From Glutinoglossum americanum (lineage: Eukaryota; Ascomycota; Geoglossomycetes; Geoglossales; Geoglossaceae), in the NCBI GenBank assembly GCA_020080175.1, contig JAGHQL010000118.1, positions 1-64,000 on the forward strand: a stretch of 64,000 bases of DNA. The letters run 5' to 3'. The notes beneath the pieces were generated by a model, which was given only the letters and a program-made list of their open reading frames with translations, was not told the DNA's origin and did not search any database. A program made the translations under genes and the position numbers. Shown here in pieces: positions 22,282 to 35,379 of this stretch (position 1 is its first letter; each line of letters starts with the position of its first letter).

Positions 22282-24128
22282 ATTGTAGATAGACGGATTC
22301 CACACCGGAACCGGGATGTTTGACCAGCCGGAGGTGTAAAGGTACGAAGATGCACTGCGCTATAAGCAAGATACAGGCCACGACTAGCGGAAAGATTCAA
22401 GTCTCTTAATCCGAACTCAGAATGAATACATTTTCAAGTGCAGGAAGCGTGAAACGTCGAACTGGTGATGCTTTGGTTGCGCTATAGAATCAAATAAAAC
22501 GCGCAAGAAGCTAACCCTTGGAGGAGTGGGGAGACTGCGTTTGCGGAGCCCCTAGCATACCGTAAAGCAAAAACTAAAATGGCAACACCCCAGGACCAAG
22601 CTCAGGATCAAACTTGGGCGCCCCCGGGCAGGCAACCGCAGACTTTCTATGAGATTGCGAACAGGGCTCCTTAATCACCCGTCTTATCAGGAGGTTGGAG
22701 AGCACCCCTTATTCACCACCAAGTCGCCCCTTGGCTCCAAGAACCCTGCCCCAACATATACAAAGCGGCATAGTCCGTTTAGTACTCCGATATACATCTC
22801 CGTCGTCCCTTTTGTGCTTGAATAGAAGTGATTCTTGGTTTGTTGGCCGTGGTCACATGGATCGGGCAATTCTCTTCCTGGGTAGGAAATGGTCGGACAA
22901 GGGAGTACAGAAGTAACCATTTATAAGGTTCGCATCATCATGATTATATCTCTCGAAAGGTTAAGAAAACTCATAGATTGAGAATGTAGATTCGATAAAC
23001 CACATCGGAAAAGCTATATGGACGATCGTAAGGGCTATAGTAAGGCCTTAGCGACTTATTGTTATACGAAAAATCCACAATACAGCTGGTATTCCAGTGC
23101 GAAAGGTATCAGTCAGTTAGCATTTTTGCCTAGGCACTAATGCACAGTCTGGCACGGTAATAGTCGCACGAGGTGCGACTCTGCAAGCAAGGGAAGCGTC
23201 CGTAAAGGTGATTACACTATAGTCCAGATTGACAGTGTTAGTCTCCAAGATCGAAGCGCTCAAAACAGAAATGAGAATGGTGCTTTATTGTAGCTGCGGC
23301 CCTCAGTGATCTTGGTGTAGATATGCTCATTTCCAGGAGGAAAATCACTTACTATCTAGTGCGTTGTGTTGTAATCATTGGGTAAACGCGACGCAGGATT
23401 GATGAAATGACTAGAGAATGGCTTACCTTAGCCTAGAGCCGTATGGCATCCTCTGCAGGGTATCTAGTAAATAATCGGCAAACGAGTCTGTTCCTCGTCA
23501 TGCTGGAAAGTATAGGGATACTGGATAGCTACCGGAAGTCAGCATCTAAGCTCTCCAAAATCAAGGAGAATAAATGCCAAAATTATGAAAAAAGATGAGG
23601 GTGAAACTGTTCAGAATATGTAAGATTGACTATCATCCTCCAACCCCGTATGGAAACTCTAGGCGTGAGCTTCACGGACGAAGGAGATCAATCGCAAATT
23701 ATATCATCATAAGGAACTCCAAAGTGCTCAGAGTTGATAGAGGAGTAGAAAAACTTACCATTGTCCTTGGTTGTAGTAGGTCAAGAAGAATGGACGAGAA
23801 GGAAATCGTTTCTCAAGCCGAATCGGCTAAAGGAAATTCAACATCACGTGAAAGGGCTCGGCAATATGAGGCTAGCCCTAGCTTCGTGTTTAAAGACAGT
23901 CCACACTAACGAATTCTCGATCGGGCTTAGCGCATCTTAGATCCGAACATTCACTCGAATGTTAGCCAGCAGCAACCACCATCGTCAAAAAGTTCGACTT
24001 TATTACCACAGCGGCTTCCCGTAAGTATTCTCAAATTCTGATTTTTAGGCATTGCCTTATCCTTTCGATCCCACTCAAGAAACCTGGAAGCCTGTGTGTT
24101 AACAGCTGGAGTCTAGGTTATCATTACA
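22282..24128. other. 1.8 kb intergenic region, no gene supported
   Basis: It separates the minus-strand membrane protein gene from the plus-strand eL14 gene and so holds two promoters. Frames such as 23595-23909 plus are short, Arg/Ser-rich and have no recognisable content. The last 150 bases before 24129 contain GTAAGT and CAG signals compatible with an intron in the 5' leader of the ribosomal protein gene, which is common in fungi. Confidence 0.5.
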
Positions 24129-24801
24129 ATGGGCGACGCCGACATCAAAGCCTCAGAGTGGAGACTGGTCGAACTCGGCCGTATTGTCCTCTTTTCCTCT
24201 GGTCCGTACAGCGGTAAACTTGCAGCCATTGTTGAGATAATCGATCATAAACGCGTGCGTTTATTTGTTCCGGAAATGCCTCCTACTTTATGCTAATTGT
24301 GCCCTGTAGGTTCTTGTCGATGGCCCTTCAGTAGACGAAAAAGCTGTCGTCCCTCGGCATGCCACTCCCCTTTCCCATATTGTCCTAACACCAATCGTCA
24401 TTCCTAAGCTCCCCCGTGCAGCAAGAAACGGTGTCGTCAAGAGCGCATGGGAAAAGGCCGAGGTAGAGAAGAAGTGGGCCCAGAGCGCATGGGCAAAGAA
24501 GAGGGATCAGAGGGAGCGGAGACGAGCGCTGACTGACTTCGATCGCTTCAAGGTTATGAAGTTGAGGAAGCAGGTGGGTTCACATTCCAATTTGCTCTGG
24601 GTTTCTAGACATAGATTTAGGAACCCAGCACGATGCGTTTGGGCGGCCGGGGGACATTAGCAGCTTCTATGGCCACAGACCATATGCTTTCGTTATCTTG
24701 CTACTGTGATGTGCACAGCTAACACTGAGGTTGCTCGTGTTTAGACCCGTTTCGAAGTCCGGAAGTCTGTAGCGAATATCCGTGCCACAGCTAAAGCCTA
24801 A
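24129..24801 (+). CDS. RPL14: 60S ribosomal protein eL14
   Basis: Exons 24129-24254, 24310-24573 and 24745-24801 give 148 residues, normal for fungal eL14. The N-terminal KOW/SH3-like barrel reads [22 protein letters not shown] followed by IIDHKRVLVDGPS. The basic C-terminal half carries [19 protein letters not shown] and a final [13 protein letters not shown] segment, as in L14e proteins. It is a structural component of the large cytosolic ribosomal subunit. It sits head-to-tail with NAC alpha, 576 bases upstream. An intron follows the codon for Arg42 with a GTGCGT donor. The second intron (24574-24744) is longer, 171 bases, which in ribosomal protein genes sometimes carries regulatory or snoRNA sequence. 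Confidence 0.96.
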
Positions 24802-25377
24802 CTATTCTGTAAACATGTGGAGGGAGGTTTGATGGCGATTTGAGATTTCGGCTGGCCTGCTTCAAGCCCAGGGTATAGAAGCTTTATTACTCCAAAATTC
24901 CATCGGCGTCAACTCAAGCCTTTTATCCACAAAATGCAACACGTCGTAGCCAATGAAATCGTGCAGTAGATTCGAAATGTAGCCCTTTGCACAAACTTTA
25001 TTACGTAGTCCACTAAAGTGATGAAACGTCTCCAGACCTAACAATTGATTTTTTTTCATTGCCATAAATTTCAATCCTATTTATGAATTCAATTGCTCAA
25101 GGCGATATCCATGTGTCGGGAAATATTCGCTTAGTCACGTCTTAAGTCCAGTCACAATTCCTCAAATCCAAACCTTGTCGGCTAGCAACATCAGGTTAAT
25201 TTTCTAGTACATCATCACTACCTCAAACTTCACATTTCTCTCTGGTAAATCTAGCTTCCCTTATTCACCATGTGCAAGATTGTGTACATGTTCAAGACCA
25301 TGATTTATCGCTAGAGCTCTTGTTCGTGTTAGGCATCGTTAACTTTGTTCTCTCCGTCACACATAGGTTAACTCGCC
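24802..25377. other. Intergenic, 3' of eL14 and promoter of NAC alpha
   Basis: About 580 bases without a coding frame I can support. GT...TAG signals just before 25378 might mark a leader intron. Confidence 0.5.
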
Positions 25378-26210
<833 letters not shown>

Positions 26211-26542
26211 ACGCGTTTCTGGTCTCACGCCTTGGCGGCAGTCGCTTTTGTTGTGGGCCTCCTACACTATGGTTTACTGGCATGAATAGCCTTGAGGGTT
26301 TGCCCTTGAGATTAAAAGCATCGTTTCTAAGCTAGAAACTCAAAAAGACTTTAATGTATATCTGAAGGCAGCAAAAGCTTTGTCACTTCTGCTTCTAAAT
26401 CTTCAAGCCGTGTCGGAACCGTTCGAACTTTCCTGTGAGGTTTATCACGTGAACACTGCTAAACGTATCCACCCGAACCTCCACCCTACTCAACATCCCC
26501 TCCGACCCCATCCATCATCTCTTAACCTACAATTATCGCACA
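26211..26542. other. Short intergenic region
   Basis: About 330 bases between NAC alpha and the ATP synthase gene, both plus strand. No further feature recognised. Confidence 0.5.
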
Positions 26543-27300
26543 ATGGCAGTCGGAGTATGCTATCTCTATCCTAACAACATGTCTAAGTCCTTTCGAACAA
26601 CTTATGTTTGGTGCTGAGCTAATACTTATAAATTGGTAGCGGAGTGCCGCGCTCAAGATCGACTGGGTCAAGATCACCACTTCCCTGGGCCTCAAGGGAA
26701 ACACGGCCACAGCTCTCCAATCCTTCAAAAAACGCAATGAGGATGCCCGCCGAAAAGTCCAATTGCTCTCTGAGCAACCCCAGGATGTCGATTTCTTGCA
26801 ATACCGATCGACACTCAAAAACCAAGCTATCATAGACGAAATCGAGAAGGATTTCAAGGCCTTCAAGCCTGTGACTTACGACGTTAAGCGGCAGATCAAG
26901 GCTATTGAGGCGTTTGAAGCACAGGCAGTTAAGAATGCCGAGGAGACGAAAGGAAAGGTTGACGCAGAGTTGAGTGATTTGGACAAAACGTTGAGGAATA
27001 TCGAAGAGGCTCGGCCGTTTGAGGATCTCACAGTGGTGCGTATCTACCGGGCTTATATTATGGCTTCTGCTTGTCCCAGGGGCTATTTCCTCAATCTTTG
27101 CTCATCACGTTATCGAATCGCAGGATGAAGTTGTTGCCGCTCGCCCAGACATCGAGGAACGCACCAAACAGCTGGTATCGAAAGGCCGCTGGGCTGTTCC
27201 TGGATACAAGGTACGATATCAAAACGCTGAACAGGCCAACTCCCAGTCAAATAGCTCACAATCACAATAGGAAAAATTCGGCGATCTCTCGGTTCTATAG
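26543..27300 (+). CDS. ATP7: Mitochondrial ATP synthase subunit d
   Basis: Exons 26543-26554, 26640-27035, 27124-27210 and 27271-27300 join in phase to 174 residues, the usual length for fungal subunit d. The first exon encodes only Met-Ala-Val-Gly; the second continues [18 protein letters not shown], the conserved N-terminus. Typical segments follow: [35 protein letters not shown], and near the end [30 protein letters not shown]. The protein is part of the peripheral stalk (stator) of F1Fo ATP synthase on the matrix side of the inner membrane and is mostly helical. The last exon is just ten codons including the stop. Confidence 0.95.
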
Positions 27301-27623
27301 AACTTCGCGTTACACAACGCCAAACCCGCCCAACAAGGGTGTGTGTACTACCGTTCAAAGTCCCCACGTCTTCTTGGTTGGCAAAATTAGAAAAGAGATG
27401 CTGTTATTATTTGACTTTGTTTTTGTCACTTTCAAAATCCCTGTATCAAAAAAGACAAACTAAATGCAAAAATGTCCATTTCATACCAATCGTGCTGGTG
27501 ATGCCCTGTCAATAGCTTGCCTATCCTATGGATTTGAAGAGGGTGGGGTTGAGGCGCTGCACGGCCAGTCCTAGTGCATGTCCGGCTTCTCGACATGCAA
27601 CCGATTAACAATACAGGCACTGC
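27301..27623. other. Convergent 3' region
   Basis: About 320 bases between the 3' ends of ATP7 and a small minus-strand gene. No feature recognised. Confidence 0.5.
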
Positions 27624-28237
27624 CTAGCCGCCGAAGTTCTCACGGAGGAATTGATGCCAAAACTCATCCATGTCGGAGGATAGGTTCTTCGCCCCTGCAC
27701 TACTTCCAGCTCCACTGGCGCCACTTCCACCTCTGCTTCTGCAGCCGCTTCCATCATGCCCTCCAACCCCGGGATTCTTAGTGGCATCACTGCTTCCATT
27801 ACCTGCCTTACTGCCGTCAGCCGGGGCACTAGGAGTTGAACTCCCAGCCTTGTCGCTAGTCGCCCCTGGCGATGACAGCGATGACATGTTCTCGCTCACG
27901 ATGACCCCCTTGTTGTGTTTATTGTGATGGTGCCTTGTGGCTTTATGGCCGGTCTTTATGATTTGTTTTGATCCTTTTCTTCGATGGTGGTTATGTATAT
28001 ACTAGAGAGGGTGATGCTACTTATACTTATCCCAGTCGTGGGATACCAGTTTGTATATGGCGTTGGTGTCGTGCAGAGTCTTTTTAGGTGGAGTCACTGT
28101 TGGGAGTAAGGTCAAACTGAGGGCTGGAAGATCGTTTCCGCTCTGTGGTCAGCTGGGAAACGGTTTGCATGATTGAAGGTTTTAGGGGGAGGTATGACGT
28201 CTTTTTGCCCAGCGTGAGGCTGGACGGCGGCTTCCAT
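27624..28237 (-). CDS. Small hypothetical protein with conserved-looking C-terminus
   Basis: I do not recognise this gene. The two 3' exons are 28096-28027 and 27978-27624 with a 48-base intron (GTATAAG donor). They read TPPKKTLHDTNAIYKLVSH into DWDKKGSKQIIKTGHK, then HHHNKHNKGVIVSENMSS, a Ser/Gly/Ala-rich linker, and end DMDEFWHQFLRENFGG. The 5' exon is unsettled. One option is ATG at 28237 with a donor near 28165; another starts at a nearby ATG reading MQTVSQLTTERKRSSSPQFD, which then needs a frame change near 28096. The basic His-rich part and acidic amphipathic tail suggest a small protein-interaction partner, but function is unknown. Confidence 0.45.
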
Positions 28238-29245
28238 TGTTAGATCTTCTCAGCAGGCCGCAAATCCCATATCGCCACGCCTTCCCAGAACGGCCACAGG
28301 CTACGCTGCTTCCGTACCCAAACTCCAGTGTATATGAATTGCGTGGTTCCTAGCGATTGCTTGTTCACTTATATTTAGAGATTATACCCATCTCCTCCCC
28401 CCCTTTTTTTAAGCCAACCAAAGTTAGCGGGTCTTTCCCAGAGAGCTGGCGCAAAACCGAGATAAGGCATCTCAGGAGGCCGCAATTGCAACTCGCTACC
28501 CCGTTATTCATGCATTGTTCACTCATCCCTTATCCTGCTGCTTGCGCCCTGTTTCTATTCTACGCTTCAGCCCTACAGTCTCTACTATCCCTCACCAGTT
28601 AAACCGTTTCAAAAGCACTTACCAGTTTGATGTCAGATTGAGGCTCGAGACCGGTAAGGGTGACACAGCTCACACCAAGTTACCGGGTTGAGGAGAGGGG
28701 CGGAAAGTTGGGTTATGTATCACCTAGCTAGCTGGCTAGCGTGTTAGCCGTTTGTTTGCGAAGGGGGTACAGCGTAACTCATCGATGAACTGAGATCTCG
28801 TTTGAACCCTGAACTATATACCCGTGAAGCCATGACTTTTACTTGCTTGTTGATATAGGCGATGAGCGTAGGAGGGGTTGCTAGATGTGTAGTTTTTTTT
28901 TCGGATTCCCATTTGTACAAGATGCGCGTGGGGCATGACTTTAATAAGACTTCGACATAGCAAGGGACTGGGAATTACGAGCCCTTTATGAGAGATACTA
29001 CGCTACGCTACTTATTAATGCTACCTAGGGGACTCTAGGCGTAACCTAGGGCAATTAGTCTTTAGGTGAACATCGAGGCCCGAGACCCCCTCTTTTCCGT
29101 CGGCGGTGGACAGCGTGTTCGATCAAAGGAGGCCCCTAGAAATGAGAGATAATAATCTGTTTGGCTTATTATTCACGATTGAAATTCCCATATAGAGACA
29201 AACGCCAGAAAACCACATGCCCGTCCCCAAAAAGGAGAGAACCCG
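28238..29245. other. Intergenic, no gene seen
   Basis: About 1 kb. Frames such as 28357-28602 plus lack start context and recognisable sequence. It lies downstream of the SRP receptor gene and upstream of the small minus-strand gene. Confidence 0.5.
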
Positions 29246-31400
29246 TTAACTCATCAATAGCTTAACCGCCCATCCAATATTCAAAGTCCTCAAATCGCTA
29301 TAATGCTGTCCCGTACCCAAGAAAACAACAGGAATCCCCGTCGCGTGCACCATGCTGACTAGTGTGCCAATCATCTCGCCTACCGTGTCGCATTTGGAGA
29401 TTATGAACCCGTCGAGATGTCTGCCTGCGCCAAAGGCAGCGTTGAAGTTCCGAGCTTGCTGCACGGAATCTGTCCCTACAAGGGCTTCACCTACCATTAG
29501 GATCTTGTCAGGTTGGGCGAACTTGGCGAATTTCTCGAGGGACGACATGAGGCGTTGGTCGTTATGCCGACGGCCTGCAGTGTCTATGAGCACAACATCG
29601 AAGCTGGCTTGCGTCGCATATGAAACGGCGTCCTTTGCAGTATTTGCGGCGTCTTTGCCATAACCCTTTTCATACAGCTCGACAAATCCTCCTTCCCGCT
29701 CACCTAACTCTTTCAGGTTTCTAGCGTGCACACGCAGTTGCTCAACAGCACCACTTCTGAAGGTATCACAGGCGGCAATAAGGACTCTGTATTTGTTCTG
29801 CAGAAGGAAAAAGGCGATTTTGGACAGGTTGGTGGACTTGCCCACACCGTTGACGCCCACGATAGAAATTACGTATGGGCGACGTGACTGCATAGACGCG
29901 AGAGAAGGTGAGGTGACAGATTGGATTTCTCGTAGGAGGTCGAGAGAGGATGTTGGAGTGAGTATTTTGCGGAGAGATGATTCCATGGCTGCGCGGATTG
30001 TGGCATCGATGGCTGCAGAGATAAGGATGTCAGGTTTCATGAAAAACAATGTCTGGGACAGACATACTCTGAAAACTCCCGGTCTTAACTCCGACTAGAC
30101 TCCTCTCCACGCCTTCACATAGCCGTATTGCAGCCTCTCGTGCCACATTCTTATTTAATAGATGTTCTTCCATGCCTCTCATAGGCTTCTCCAGATCCTC
30201 ATGTGTCAGGAGTTTTCCTCCGACAACATTCCTAAACAACCCTGATATCACCCCAATACTCGATCCTACCACCCCACCAGAAGTAGGCCCACTAGTCTTC
30301 TTCTTAGCATCAACTGACGATAATATTGAGTTCACTTCATCATCCAAATCTTTCAAGACAAATTCACCCCGGCCGGTCTTAGTCCCCCAATCTTCCTGTC
30401 TCACTTGCTCCATTGCACCGGGCCGCGCACCGTCGTCGGTCTCTTCATCGGTATTCGCGATGGTGGAATAGTCCAACACCTGGTCACCGTCGTCCTCGTC
30501 CGCGAGCCCATCAGCATCCCATCTTCGCATCTTCTTGCCTGTGGATTTATTGGCGCCTTTTGGCTTTCTCGATAAAGAATTTTCTTCGCCAGACGAGGCA
30601 TGGTTAGGAGCGTTAGCGGCTTTCCTTGCACGACGAGACGTCCGTCCGCCAGGTGCCCCTTTAGGAGCAGAGATCAGATGGTTAATGGCTGGAGAGGCAG
30701 GACGAGACGTCTGGGGCGTGGAGTTGGGCGTTTGGTCGGCAGATCGAGAGTCCTTTTCCGCAATTTTTGGTTGTGCTGGAATACTTGAAGTTAGCAAAGC
30801 AATAAATGAAGCTAAACCCCCTATACTTTGTACCTCTTAAAATTCCAGGGAGAGGCGGCGGCTCATCCAGCGAGAGCGCAGGGTTCGGTGGAACGGATTT
30901 TGCAACTGTAGCCACATATCTCTCAGGAAGTCCTCCAGATGCTGTCTCTAAATCCCTGACGATGGTATCAAAGTAGTCGCCAAAATGGCATTCGACAACG
31001 CTGGTATTCGGCTTCTTCAGTTGACTTCCATAAAGCTCCACAAACAGGTCCTTCACTTTATCCAAGAGTTCATCAATCCAAGAAAGATGGAGCAGCGATT
31101 GATACACAGCCTGATCGATGTAATTCCGGTTAGTAATAGAGACCTATCCTAGTAAGGGAGAGGGTAACTACTCACTATGAAAATTAAACCCAAGTCCTTC
31201 ACAGATTTCCATTTCAGAGTGTATTGGTCCTTTTTATACTGCGGATTTCGTGCAGCCTCTCCACTCACCGTGGGAATTATACGTTCCTCGATAAAGACGT
31301 CGGTGATAAGGCTATTGATAACATTGGAATTGACCGGCGCATACGCCTTGGACCAGAGCACAACACCCGAGGTGCTTAAAATCTCGAAACTGTCAAGCAT
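29246..31400 (-). CDS. SRP101: Signal recognition particle receptor subunit alpha
   Basis: Exons 31400-31176, 31110-30834, 30775-30068 and 30012-29246 (minus strand) join in phase to 658 residues, a normal SRP receptor alpha length. The N-terminal SRX (longin-like) domain starts MLDSFEILSTSGVVLWSK and binds the beta subunit at the ER membrane. A charged, disordered linker follows. The NG GTPase domain shows the P-loop GVNGVGKSTNLSK, the I-box region ACDTFRSGAVEQL, DTAGRRHN (G3) and SKCD (G4, more often TKCD), and ends GWAVKLLMS. It docks SRP-ribosome complexes at the ER and hydrolyses GTP together with SRP54. It diverges from YIF1 across 226 bases, so the two may share a promoter. Confidence 0.97.
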
Positions 31401-31626
31401 GGTGATGTGCGGCTAGTCTGATAAAATGACAGCAATTGTTTTGGCTTTTGGCATCAAGTTGATATCGTGGCGATGAGGGCTTATGTAAGGTATCACGTTC
31501 CATCTGTAAAGCGGCGGGAGACACATTTCGTTATTGTTCTCGACCAACGCAGTAGTGCTAATCAATCTAACCTCTCTCAAGTGTCGACGTCCCCTCCCCT
31601 ATTGCCCCTGCACTAAGCTTAATTCG
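31401..31626. promoter_or_regulatory. Divergent promoter region SRP101/YIF1
   Basis: Only 226 bases separate the start codons of two divergent secretory-pathway genes, so both leaders and any shared control elements must lie here. No specific factor site could be assigned with confidence. Confidence 0.6.
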
Positions 31627-32843
31627 ATGCACCGACCAGCATATGCCAATCCTCCTCCTGCACACTCCCCTCCTCTCCATCATCCTGTCCCACAGCATGT
31701 ATCGACTGTCCCAATGATGCGCTCACCTCCTCCTCCAGCTCCTCAACAACAACAGCAGCAGCCTGCCTACAGCAACCCATACCAGCCGCAGGCGGGCCCT
31801 GGTGTTGGCGGAGCGCGGACACATATACATCCAGCCTATGGAGGTTTTCTGAATGATCAAACGGCACAGATGGGCTTCCAGGTTGGAAGGAGTGCAGTAA
31901 TGGCTGGGCAGGAGTACGTGGAACAGAATGTGAGCTTTTCCATAAGGAGGTGGTGTTGGATTTATTTTCACATAGAATATCTCTCCATTGACTTTCGAGC
32001 TACAACTATAGTTCAACCGTTATGTCAATGTCTCGGCACTCAAGCTCTACTGGAATGTCTCGAATACCTACGTCCTCCATAAGCTCTTTCTTGTTCTATT
32101 TCCATGGCGACACAGGCCGTGGTCAAGGCAGCAGAAAGTTGCTCCCGGAGGACAGGAGGGATATTTCCTTCCACCGCGAGAAGATATCAACAGCCCAGAT
32201 ATGTACATTCCAGGTGCGGTTCCCAGATCTTTGATTATGTTTGGAAGTGGCTTACGGTCTCTAAATAGGCATGGCTATCGTCACATACATCCTTCTCTCA
32301 ACTCTTCTTGCAGGTCTACGCGGAGCTTTCCATCCTGAACTCCTGGGTCTAACAGCTACAACGGCCCTTGCAATAGTAATATTTGAGATATTGGGTCTTA
32401 AACTCGGATGCTATTTACTCTCCATCAATAATGAGAGTCAGTTACTAGACCTCATGGCTTATTCTGGTTATAAGTTCGTGGGGATCATAGTCACCTTGGT
32501 GGTTGCCGAGCTTCTTAACGGCGGCAAGGGAACCGGCGGGTGGATTGGATGGACAGTGTTTGGGTATACCTTTGCGGCGAATGCATTCTTCTTGGTAAGT
32601 TATCATTTTATAGATCTTTCTGTGTGCTCTCATAAGGCTTACCATTTCTTTCCCTAGCTCCGGTCATTGAAATATGTCCTGCTTCCGGAAAATTCAGGGG
32701 ATAATACACGAAGCGCAATGCATACAGTTGCTCGCTCGCAACGCAACCGAAGAACCCAGTTCCTGTTCATCTATTCCTATGTGGTGCAGTTTGTATTCAT
32801 GTGGATTCTGAGTCGACAAGACTCTGAGGTTAAGAGTGGATAA
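31627..32843 (+). CDS. YIF1: YIF1 family Golgi/ER membrane protein
   Basis: Exons 31627-31929, 32012-32213, 32269-32594 and 32658-32843 join in phase to 338 residues, typical for Yif1. The cytosolic N-terminus is Pro/Gln-rich (including six Gln), then AQMGFQVGRSAVMAGQEYVE, a signature of the family. FNRYVNVSALKLYWNVSNTY follows, then PWSRQ and the conserved PPREDINSPDMYIP just before the first membrane segment. About five hydrophobic segments lie in the C-terminal half (from MAIVTYILLSTLLAGL to FLFIYSYVVQFVFMWIL). Yif1 works with Yip1 and Yos1 in COPII vesicle fusion and ER-Golgi transport, binding Rab GTPases. Its divergent partner, the SRP receptor gene, acts at the preceding step of secretion. 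Confidence 0.95.
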
Positions 32844-33241
32844 TTTTCATTGGATGCGCATATGGAATTGTTGGTGTGTAGAGTAACCAATGAAAGGGGA
32901 GGTGGTCCGGCGATAACTTGAACGGGGAACGGTGATGACTTTGACGGATGACATCATATTGTATATATTAACTCTTTGTTGTAAATACCCCGGATGGAAC
33001 ATTTCAGCGACTGGCATTTCCAAATAGCATAATATTATTCTATCCGCTTTATATAAAAAATTCTTTGCATGGCCCAAAATACGCGGGCCCCGACTTTTGG
33101 TGTTTTTCATTCGACGTCGCAATTATGTCATGAGGCTCTTCGGGATCAATAGCAGGTTGCAACGTCAACAACCACATCAAGTGATAACGAGAATGCCGAA
33201 ATGCTTCGCTGAGCATGATCTCACCTATCTAAATACTGAAA
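32844..33241. other. Intergenic, promoter of PhoD-like gene
   Basis: About 400 bases between two plus-strand genes; no other feature recognised. Confidence 0.5.
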
Positions 33242-35379
33242 ATGCCATCGCTACTAGATATAGTAACGGCAACCAGTTCGCTATTACTGCGCGCGCTTGC
33301 ATATGTGCTCTTTCGATGGGTATGTTAGTTTGTTTTGGTTGTTGGTGCGTTGAGGTTGCAAGATGCTAACGTTGATATAAAAACTTCCAGATTCCGGGTC
33401 ATGTAAGTGCAATCCCAGGTGTTAAAATTACTGACCCAGAGAAAGATAGACCCTAACATCCTGAATTTACAGGATATCCCACCACTGATATTTACTCTGT
33501 TCGCAATCTACCTACCTTCCTTCATCGCCAACTTTCTCTCTCAATCACCCTTCAAAATTCTGCTAGATGAGGTCGACATCACAATTACGGAGAAAGAGAT
33601 ATCCTCGCCATCCTCGCCGTCCTCACCATCCTCACCATCCTCACCAACCTCACCAATGTCACTAAGTCTTTCAGATGGCAACTTTTCACCCATCAACGAG
33701 GAAGTCGATATTGATATTATCGACATCGTCCTCATGGTACAGAGAGGAAAGAATGCCGTTAGGACACTCTTGACTGGGCTACCCAGCCCAACCTCCCCTT
33801 TGCTGAGCATCATCACCGCGGCCTTCAACCTGGGACTGGTTCTCATGGCCGTGGATCTTGTGTTTAGGGGTCCAGTGTGGTATCCAAGCCACGATCTTTC
33901 GTTTGCACGAGTGGGGTATGTGTCGGACAACAGCGCGAAGATATTGGTCAGGGAATGGAATACCTCAAAGCTGCCCATCTACTTGTCTTACAGGGTTGCG
34001 GACTCGCCAGCACACGCGGACCTCGTACCATACCAAAGGTTCATTGGCCTAGACCCTTCGTGGCAGTCGGCTCGAGGAATCTATTTTTTGTCTAACGAAA
34101 CAGATTACACTTCTGCAGCCGTCATTTCTGGTCTTGCTCCCGAGACACGCTACCAATATGCTACGTCCTCCGACCACACGGGCTTTTTCACCACCGCACC
34201 GTCGGCGGGAAGCCCAACCCGCCGGAACCGGGGAAAATTCACATTTCTCACGACGAGCTGCATCAAGCCACATTTTCCTTACAACGTCTTCTCCCATCCA
34301 CTCACTATCCCTGGCCTCAAAAACCTGGCGAAAAGGATCCCAGAGCTAAAGGCCCAGTTTATACTTTTCCTTGGTGATTTCATCTACATTGACGCACCAT
34401 GGCGTCACGGCGACGATGTGGAGAGCTATCGAAGGGAATACAGGATGGTATACAGTTCTCCGGATTGGCCTTCTGTATCTGAAAATCTCCCATGGATTCA
34501 TGTCCTTGATGATCATGAGATTGCGAACGATTGGGATCGCAATACGACGGGTGTATATGAGGCTGCGGCGGATCCCTGGCAACACTATCATACCTCCGTG
34601 AACCCCCCCGAAGTCCGAAAAGGGGCATCGTACTTCTCGTTCATCCAAGGCCCAGCAAGCTTCTTCATGTTAGACACACGAAGGTACCGCTCGCCCGAAC
34701 TAGAGGGCTCACCAAACTCCACGGAAAAGACTATGCTGGGCCCCGACCAGCTCGCCGACCTCCTAACTTGGCTTCGAAAAGACGAACCCCGCGGCGTAAA
34801 ATGGAAAATCATCGCCTCCTCAATCCCATTCACCAAGAACTGGCGATTCGGGGGTCTAGACACATGGGGTGGTTATCTAGCGGAGAGACAGAAGATCTTG
34901 GAGGCTATGTGGGATGTTGGGCTTAGAGGAGGGGCTGGGGTCGTGGTGTTGAGCGGGGATAGACATGAGTTTGCTGCGACAGCGTTTCCACCACCTGCGG
35001 GGGGACGGTGGCCTGTTAGCGCGACGGTTCATGAGTTCTCGACCAGTCCGCTGAGTCAGTTCTATTTGCCGGTTCGGACGTACAGACAGGAAGACGATGA
35101 AGATGTTCTGATTAAGTAAGCCCTCCCTAAATTTTTTTTCGAAATTTCATTTTTACACCCACATATCCTAACATCTCATACAGATACATCCCAGACGGCG
35201 TATCAAAATTCTCTGCCATAGAAATCGAATCCCCGACCGTCGCCGAGCAAAGCGTACTGAGGCTTCGCCTCTTCATCGACGGAGACGAGGTCTGGAATTA
35301 TGTCGTTACGACTCCGTCCTCTATCGTAGGGTTTGGTGGCGGGAGGAGGGGCAATGATAGGGACGCCGTCTGGGGGTAA
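33242..35379 (+). CDS. PhoD-like metallophosphatase with N-terminal membrane segments
   Basis: Exons 33242-33319, 33391-33402, 33473-35115 and 35184-35379 join in phase to 642 residues. The start reads MPSLLDIVTATSSLLLRALA, the 12-nt second exon supplies IPGH, and the third continues DIPPLIFTLFAIYLPSFIAN. Two or three hydrophobic segments lie in the first 160 residues. Between them is a 9-base tandem repeat encoding Ser-Ser-Pro units. The catalytic PhoD-type domain shows FTFLTTSCIKPHFPYN, LGDFIYID, LDDHEIANDWD and SGDRHEFAA, the last carrying the Asp/His metal ligands of the calcineurin-like fold. PhoD enzymes hydrolyse phosphomono- or diesters. The membrane-anchored fungal form is uncharacterised as far as I know, and its substrate is not predictable here. 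Confidence 0.9.
33605..33657 (+). repeat. In-frame 9-base tandem repeat (Ser-Ser-Pro)
   Basis: About five units close to CCATCCTCA follow each other inside the PhoD-like coding region and encode repeated Ser-Pro-Ser blocks. As the unit is a multiple of three, copy-number change would keep the frame. Confidence 0.85.
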
